Shown here: positions 32,453-36,399 of the stretch, one piece after another | How the letters are laid out: the number at the start of each line of letters is the position of its first letter | Position numbering within the stretch: position 1 is the first letter of the stretch | DNA from: Planctomycetota bacterium | Lineage (GTDB): Bacteria; Planctomycetota; PUPC01; JACPCR01 | Direction of reading: 5' to 3' | DNA: 36,399 bases | NCBI GenBank assembly: GCA_027625095.1 | Contig: JAQBXN010000091.1 | Location: 1 to 36,399 of the forward strand | The notes under the pieces: model-generated | Databases searched by the model: none | What the model was told of the DNA's origin: nothing | Seen by the model: the letters and a program-made list of their open reading frames with translations, nothing else | Position numbers and translations under genes: made by a program

Positions 32453-33655
32453 ATGCCACGTCTGGTCGTCGAAAAAGGTGCTGACGAAGGAAACGAGTTC
32501 GAACTCACCGGCATAAAGATGGCCATTGGGCGGCGTTCGGAAAATGACATCCCCATCCGTGATCTCGGGGCATCAAGGATTCACGCAGAGATCATCAAAA
32601 GGGGGAAGGAGTATGTAGTCAGGGATAACAAGAGTAAAAATGGCACTCTGTTGAACGGCAATCCGGTGGATGAGGAGCGGCTCGAAGCCGGCGACCGAAT
32701 CACAATTGGCGGCACTGTTCTGGCCTATTACCTGGATGAGGTTAAAAGCCGCTGGGTCGGGAAGAAGCTGGGTGGATACGAGATCGTAAATTTCCTCGGC
32801 AAAGGTGGCATGGGTGCTGTCTACAAAGGCCGCCAGATATCCATGGAGCGATTCGTTGCGCTGAAAATCCTCAACGAGAAACTGGTTAACGATAAAGATT
32901 TCATTGAACGCTTTCTGCAGGAAGCAAAATCCGCCGGCCGCCTGAATCATCCGAACATCATTCAGGTCATCGATATTGATATGAGTGACGGCACTTATTT
33001 CTTCTCAATGGAATATGTGGACGGCCCGACTGTCGGCCGGATTTTGAAGGACAAAGGCAAGCTCCAGGTCGACGAAAGCCTGGAGATTGCGGCTTCGACC
33101 GCGGAAGCACTGCACTTCGCGCACAAGAATTCGCTTGTCCATCGCGATATCAAACCGGACAACATCATGATCAACAGCGAAGGGCAGGTGAAGCTTGCAG
33201 ACCTTGGCCTCGCTCGCAATCCAGATGACGATATGGTTGACCTCGTTGACGGCAAGAAAATCGTCTGGGGCACGCCCAGTTACATGTCCCCCGAGCAGGC
33301 CATGGGCCACAAGATCGATGGCCGCAGCGATCTGTATTCACTCGGCGCTACCTGGTACCAGATGTTGACCGGTAGTGCGCCATTCAAAGGCAAGACCGGC
33401 CCGGAGATTATGCAGCAGCATATCAGCAGCCGTGTACCCGATATCCAGAAGCAGAACGATCAGGTACCCAGTGCAGTCATCACCATGATCGAGAAACTTC
33501 TGCGCAAGCGGGCAGAAGATCGTTTTCAAACCGGAGAAGAACTGTCGATAGCGGTGAACGAATACCGGCGTGAACTCAAAGCTGGCGATAATGGAGATAA
33601 ATCGGGCAACATTTTTACGCGGCTGATGGGCGATTGGTGGAAAAAGGAGGAATGA
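32453..33655 (+). CDS. FHA-domain Hanks-type Ser/Thr protein kinase (soluble)
   Basis: An N-terminal forkhead-associated domain (about residues 1-95), which binds phosphothreonine, has the signature G26-R27, S41-R42-I43-H44 and N63-G64-T65. The kinase domain follows (109-375) with all catalytic residues: GKGGMG (116-121), K138, E157, HRD (230-232), DLG (250-252) and GTPSYMSPE. No membrane segment is present, so the enzyme is cytoplasmic and may be recruited to phosphorylated partners, possibly through its own autophosphorylation. The 400-residue protein is complete. A consensus-like promoter lies about 90 bases upstream. An MFS transporter gene follows after 54 bases on the same strand. Confidence 0.94.
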   Translation: MPRLVVEKGADEGNEFELTGIKMAIGRRSENDIPIRDLGASRIHAEIIKRGKEYVVRDNKSKNGTLLNGNPVDEERLEAGDRITIGGTVLAYYLDEVKSRWVGKKLGGYEIVNFLGKGGMGAVYKGRQISMERFVALKILNEKLVNDKDFIERFLQEAKSAGRLNHPNIIQVIDIDMSDGTYFFSMEYVDGPTVGRILKDKGKLQVDESLEIAASTAEALHFAHKNSLVHRDIKPDNIMINSEGQVKLADLGLARNPDDDMVDLVDGKKIVWGTPSYMSPEQAMGHKIDGRSDLYSLGATWYQMLTGSAPFKGKTGPEIMQQHISSRVPDIQKQNDQVPSAVITMIEKLLRKRAEDRFQTGEELSIAVNEYRRELKAGDNGDKSGNIFTRLMGDWWKKEE

Positions 33656-33709
33656 GGATAGAACACCGGGCCTCCGGTCGGCTCATACTACCTGCCCTGC
33701 ATCCCTCTT

Positions 33710-34933
33710 ATGGCATCTGAAGAGAAACCGAATACCAGGCGAAACTTTATTTCAATCGCGGCGAGCATCATCCTGATGCGGTGCGGTTGGATTTTCAAGA
33801 CGGAGTCTGTGGTGATGCCGGTGATCATTGATGCCCTGGGCGGCAGTGCGGCGACGCGCGGTTGGCTTATGGTATTCAACAGGCTCGGACAGAGCGTTCC
33901 GCAATTTCTGTTTGCCCATAAAATCGCAGGACTCAGCAGGCTTAAGCCCTGGTTCATCTTCATCAGTCTGTCGCAGCTCCTTCCCTGGGCATCCCTTGCG
34001 ATTCTGTTTCCGGCAAAGCAGTCACAGACAAAATCATTTCTTCTCGTCTTCTTTGTTTGTTATGTCAGCCACTGGCTTCTTCTTGGGACTGCGAGGATTT
34101 TCGAAGGCTCTTGCCAGGGAAAACTGATTCGGCCGGACCTGCGTGGCCGCCTGATGAGTGCGGCTTCTTTTATCGGCGGCGTCAGTTCAGTCTGCCTGGC
34201 CGCCTGGCTCATGGCGGATTGGATGGGCAGAGGGAGATTCGACCTGATTTTCTGGACTGTTTTCGGTTTTTTCGGGCTCTCCGCATTATCCCTGTTCGGG
34301 CTGAAGGAAGAGCAGGAGGATAGCGAGGAGGGTAAACCGGTACACTTCAAAGATACGATAAGTATCTTTCTCAAGGATGCAGAATTCAGGAAGCTTCTCG
34401 CTGCGGCTGTCCTGATGTCATTCATCTTTATGTTGTTTCCCCATTTCGTCATTTATGGCAAAGAACGATTGGGATTCCAGAAAACAGGATATGCAAACCT
34501 GGTCATCATTCAGAATTTGAGTATGGCAGCCATCGCGGTGGTCATTGGCCTGATCGCAGACAAGAAAGGGAATCGTCTGGCATTTCGTCTGGCTGCGCTT
34601 GGGCCAGTATCCGCGCCTTGTGTCGCTGTTATTCTTGGCTACCAGGGGGAGACCGGCCGCCTCATGTTCCCCTGCGTGTTTGCCCTGATTGGCGCCTGCC
34701 CGGTCATGCAGCGTGTGTTAGTGAATTATGCTCTCGAAATGTCACCCAACGAATCGCAGCCTCAATACCTGGCGACGCTGCAACTCATTGTCATCCTGCC
34801 GATGATACTGTCCCCCCTTGCAGGTATGGCCATAGGGCATTTTGGATTTGAGCCGGTATTTATCTTTTGTGACCTTTGTATCGCCCTTGGCTGGTTGATA
34901 ACGTTCAGAATCAGAGAGCCGAGGAAGTTGTAA
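33710..34933 (+). CDS. Major facilitator superfamily transporter
   Basis: This is a 407-residue polytopic membrane protein with about 12 hydrophobic segments and the short basic loops of MFS permeases, for example DLRGR after segment 4 and DKKGNRLAFR after segment 8. The latter resembles the MFS cytoplasmic-loop motif D-x3-G-x-R, repeated in the second half. The substrate is unknown. The stop TAA overlaps the ATG of the SGNH gene (TAATG), so the two are translationally coupled. The pair follows the FHA-kinase gene, whose product could regulate them; that link is inference. Confidence 0.86.
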   Translation: MASEEKPNTRRNFISIAASIILMRCGWIFKTESVVMPVIIDALGGSAATRGWLMVFNRLGQSVPQFLFAHKIAGLSRLKPWFIFISLSQLLPWASLAILFPAKQSQTKSFLLVFFVCYVSHWLLLGTARIFEGSCQGKLIRPDLRGRLMSAASFIGGVSSVCLAAWLMADWMGRGRFDLIFWTVFGFFGLSALSLFGLKEEQEDSEEGKPVHFKDTISIFLKDAEFRKLLAAAVLMSFIFMLFPHFVIYGKERLGFQKTGYANLVIIQNLSMAAIAVVIGLIADKKGNRLAFRLAALGPVSAPCVAVILGYQGETGRLMFPCVFALIGACPVMQRVLVNYALEMSPNESQPQYLATLQLIVILPMILSPLAGMAIGHFGFEPVFIFCDLCIALGWLITFRIREPRKL

Positions 34934-35937
34934 TGGCCGAAAATAATCAAGACAAAGGCCCAGCCTCCGCGCTCAGGGTACGGTTTCGTGTCATCATCAT
35001 TGGTGTCTTCGGATTCATAGCCCTTTCGCTTTTCACAGAACTGTTTCTGCGTCTGTTTTTCGCTGATCAGCTCAATCAGATTATTCGGGTAGATGAAAGA
35101 AATCTTGCTTATCGGCACGACCCGGATCTCGGCTGGTTTCCAATTGAAGATGGTGAATTGGAGTTTACCGCAAGCCGAACATTCCATATTCGGCACAACA
35201 GCCTCGGATTCAGAGATGGTGAGTTTGGCCCGAAACGAAAGCCCCGTATTGCATTTATCGGGGACTCTTTCGTCTGGGGTTTTGATGTTAATAAAGAAGA
35301 AAGGTTCACGGAAATCATTCAAAGTAAAATACCTGAATGGCAGGTGCTGAATCTGGGTGTAAGCGGATATGGGACCGACCAGGAATTCCTGCTCTTGCAG
35401 AAATTCCATGATCAATTGAGTCCAGATATAGTTTTTCTGATCTTTAATCTAAGCCTGGACAATGACACGGGAGATAATCGCTCCAATTCCCGTTACGGCG
35501 GATATTTCAAACCCTACTTTGTGGAAGAATCAGGTGAGCTACAGGTAAAAGGCAGACCAGTTCCAGATTCACCCAATTACTACATCCTCGGCCCGGACAG
35601 CCTGGAAGCCAAGGTTTTTCTCTTGAGAGCTATCCTGAAATTGGAGTTCTGGTGGTCGAGCCCAGCCGAGATTTCAATTCCTGATCCGACGCTGAAACTA
35701 TTTGTAGCAATACGTGATTACGTGCACAGGAAAGGTGGGAAGTTTGCCATTGGGTTTGAAGCTATGAACGACTCTTTACGCCAGGGGTGTACAGAGGAAG
35801 GCTTCACTCACGTTGATCTTTCAAACGAAGACCGATATCCAGAATTTGGAAAACACTGGACGCCCCAGGGGCACCTGTTCGTGGCGGAAAAGATACTGGG
35901 GCTGATGAAACACTCTGGTTGGGTGGGGGAAGAGTAA
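34933..35937 (+). CDS. Membrane-anchored SGNH/GDSL-type hydrolase
   Basis: After a short polar N-terminus, one hydrophobic segment (residues 18-43) probably anchors the protein with the catalytic domain outside. The SGNH fold is shown by block I FIGDSF (G110, D111, S112), a GVSGYG block II, an FNLSLDND stretch where the third block would lie, and the C-terminal HWTPQGH (H308) supplying the catalytic histidine. Such enzymes are esterases or acyltransferases, for example modifying cell-surface polysaccharides. The gene overlaps the MFS gene by one base. The MFS-SGNH pairing resembles acyl-modification modules in which a membrane transporter supplies the donor, but no O-acyltransferase of the MBOAT family is present. 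Confidence 0.87.
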   Translation: MAENNQDKGPASALRVRFRVIIIGVFGFIALSLFTELFLRLFFADQLNQIIRVDERNLAYRHDPDLGWFPIEDGELEFTASRTFHIRHNSLGFRDGEFGPKRKPRIAFIGDSFVWGFDVNKEERFTEIIQSKIPEWQVLNLGVSGYGTDQEFLLLQKFHDQLSPDIVFLIFNLSLDNDTGDNRSNSRYGGYFKPYFVEESGELQVKGRPVPDSPNYYILGPDSLEAKVFLLRAILKLEFWWSSPAEISIPDPTLKLFVAIRDYVHRKGGKFAIGFEAMNDSLRQGCTEEGFTHVDLSNEDRYPEFGKHWTPQGHLFVAEKILGLMKHSGWVGEE

Positions 35938-35974
35938 GGAATGCCGCTGAATCAGAAATACTTCAGAGGCAGGA

Positions 35975-36334
35975 ATGATGGAAATACGCTGAGAGACTAA
36001 TCCTGCGCGGGCAGGGCCGAGAATCGCTCACCGAAAATGAGCAGCAGAAACTGATCGACGCGCTTCGCCAGATCAAGTGGTCGGAGTTTGGCAATGCATC
36101 CAAGAGCAAATCGTTCGGCAAGCATTTCGGCTGGGGCACCCGCTACGACACTCAGAGCGGAGCTCGCACGAAATATTGCAAGACCGTCCACGGCTGCGGC
36201 CTGCAGTTCCTCACCGATCTCAAATACGGGCCGTGTGGTCGTTCGCCGTGTTTCCGGCCGGCCGGAGTTTCCAGCCCCATGTCGCTGGTTACCCCATCGA
36301 CTTTCAGAGACCTAAGGACTTTGATCGAAATTAA
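35975..36334 (+). pseudogene. Small unidentified protein, frameshifted at two places
   Basis: GAGG (35966-35969) precedes a double ATG (35975, 35978), but that frame stops at once. Reading AAA at 35982-35984 as AA opens a frame reading EYAERLILRGQGRESLTENE to about 36230. Reading GGG at 36228-36230 as GGGG then continues into AVWSFAVFPAGRSFQPHV, which ends at TAA 36332-36334. The repaired protein has 119 residues, an N-terminal helical part with a QQKLIDALRQIKW stretch, a central aromatic region (GKHFGWGTRYD), and a Pro/Phe-rich end. I do not recognise it. It follows the SGNH gene by 37 bases and would be the last gene of that operon. Remaining sequence to 36399 shows no gene. Confidence 0.45.
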
Positions 36335-36399
36335 GTTTCCAACTTCGGCCGAATGATATCCCTTTTAACTGTCCCGGAGCAGAACTCTGGACATCGACT

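Noticed and set aside
32410..32455. tRNA-like sequence GCAGTAGCTTAGCGGTTGTGC just before the FHA-kinase start
   Set aside because: It resembles the first arm of a tRNA, but no matching anticodon stem, T-arm (GGTTCGAATCC) or acceptor end follows.
1..36399. CRISPR array, phage or transposase
   Set aside because: I saw no regularly spaced direct repeats of 25-40 bases, no transposase, integrase or phage structural motif in any frame.

Overview
The window is a bacterial chromosomal segment of about 52-55% GC by eye. It carries about 20 well-supported genes on both strands. The gene set includes twin-arginine DUF1501, phytanoyl-CoA dioxygenase, neutral-ceramidase-like and Gfo/Idh/MocA proteins, large Hanks-type kinases with long extracytoplasmic tails, a type-II-secretion-style prepilin, and palindromic intergenic repeats. 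This mix suggests an uncultured member of the PVC superphylum or a neighbouring candidate phylum (Planctomycetota, Lentisphaerota, Verrucomicrobiota, Hydrogenedentota, Sumerlaeota or Poribacteria). I see no rRNA, tRNA or marker gene that would settle this, so the placement is inference. No phage, IS element or CRISPR array was found.

Layout. 1-2600: tail of a gene, then a nitrilase-fold hydrolase and a calcineurin-like phosphoesterase in tandem. 2611-5238: a frameshifted small gene, a Gfo/Idh/MocA oxidoreductase, a bidirectional terminator and a frameshifted prepilin-like gene on the minus strand with a PA14-like C-terminus. 5717-8667: a double PilZ protein and RecD2 helicase, closely spaced. 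8784-10391 (minus): a GAF-AAA+-Fis sigma-54 activator. 11001-14329: a zinc-ribbon Hanks-type kinase homologue that lacks two catalytic residues and has a repeatedly frameshifted 3' end. 14302-20847: PhyH dioxygenase, DUF1501 protein, a VapBC-like toxin-antitoxin pair and a 1138-residue exported TPR protein. 21020-23668: DUF1028 protein and CstA. 23669-24155: palindromic repeats. 24156-26788: a 51-residue protein, ProB and a ceramidase-like protein. 26771-31903 (minus): a transmembrane Ser/Thr kinase followed by an exported beta-propeller protein. 32453-36334: an FHA-Ser/Thr kinase, an MFS transporter, an SGNH hydrolase and a frameshifted small gene.

How the genes may work together. Three Hanks-family proteins with different architectures (zinc-ribbon/membrane, membrane with a long exported tail, and soluble FHA) plus a PilZ protein and a sigma-54 activator make this a signalling-rich region. 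The metabolic genes are single steps, not a complete pathway.

The most notable non-gene signal is a set of about eight apparent one-base indels, all explainable as homopolymer length changes. They break four genes (2874, 4871, 13398-14167, 35982-36230) while the long conserved genes are intact. They may be assembly errors or real decay. I found no convincing new defence or mobile system. The best leads are the probable pseudokinase, the PhyH+DUF1501 pairing, the VapBC pair embedded in a non-toxin operon, and the heptanucleotide and palindromic repeats.
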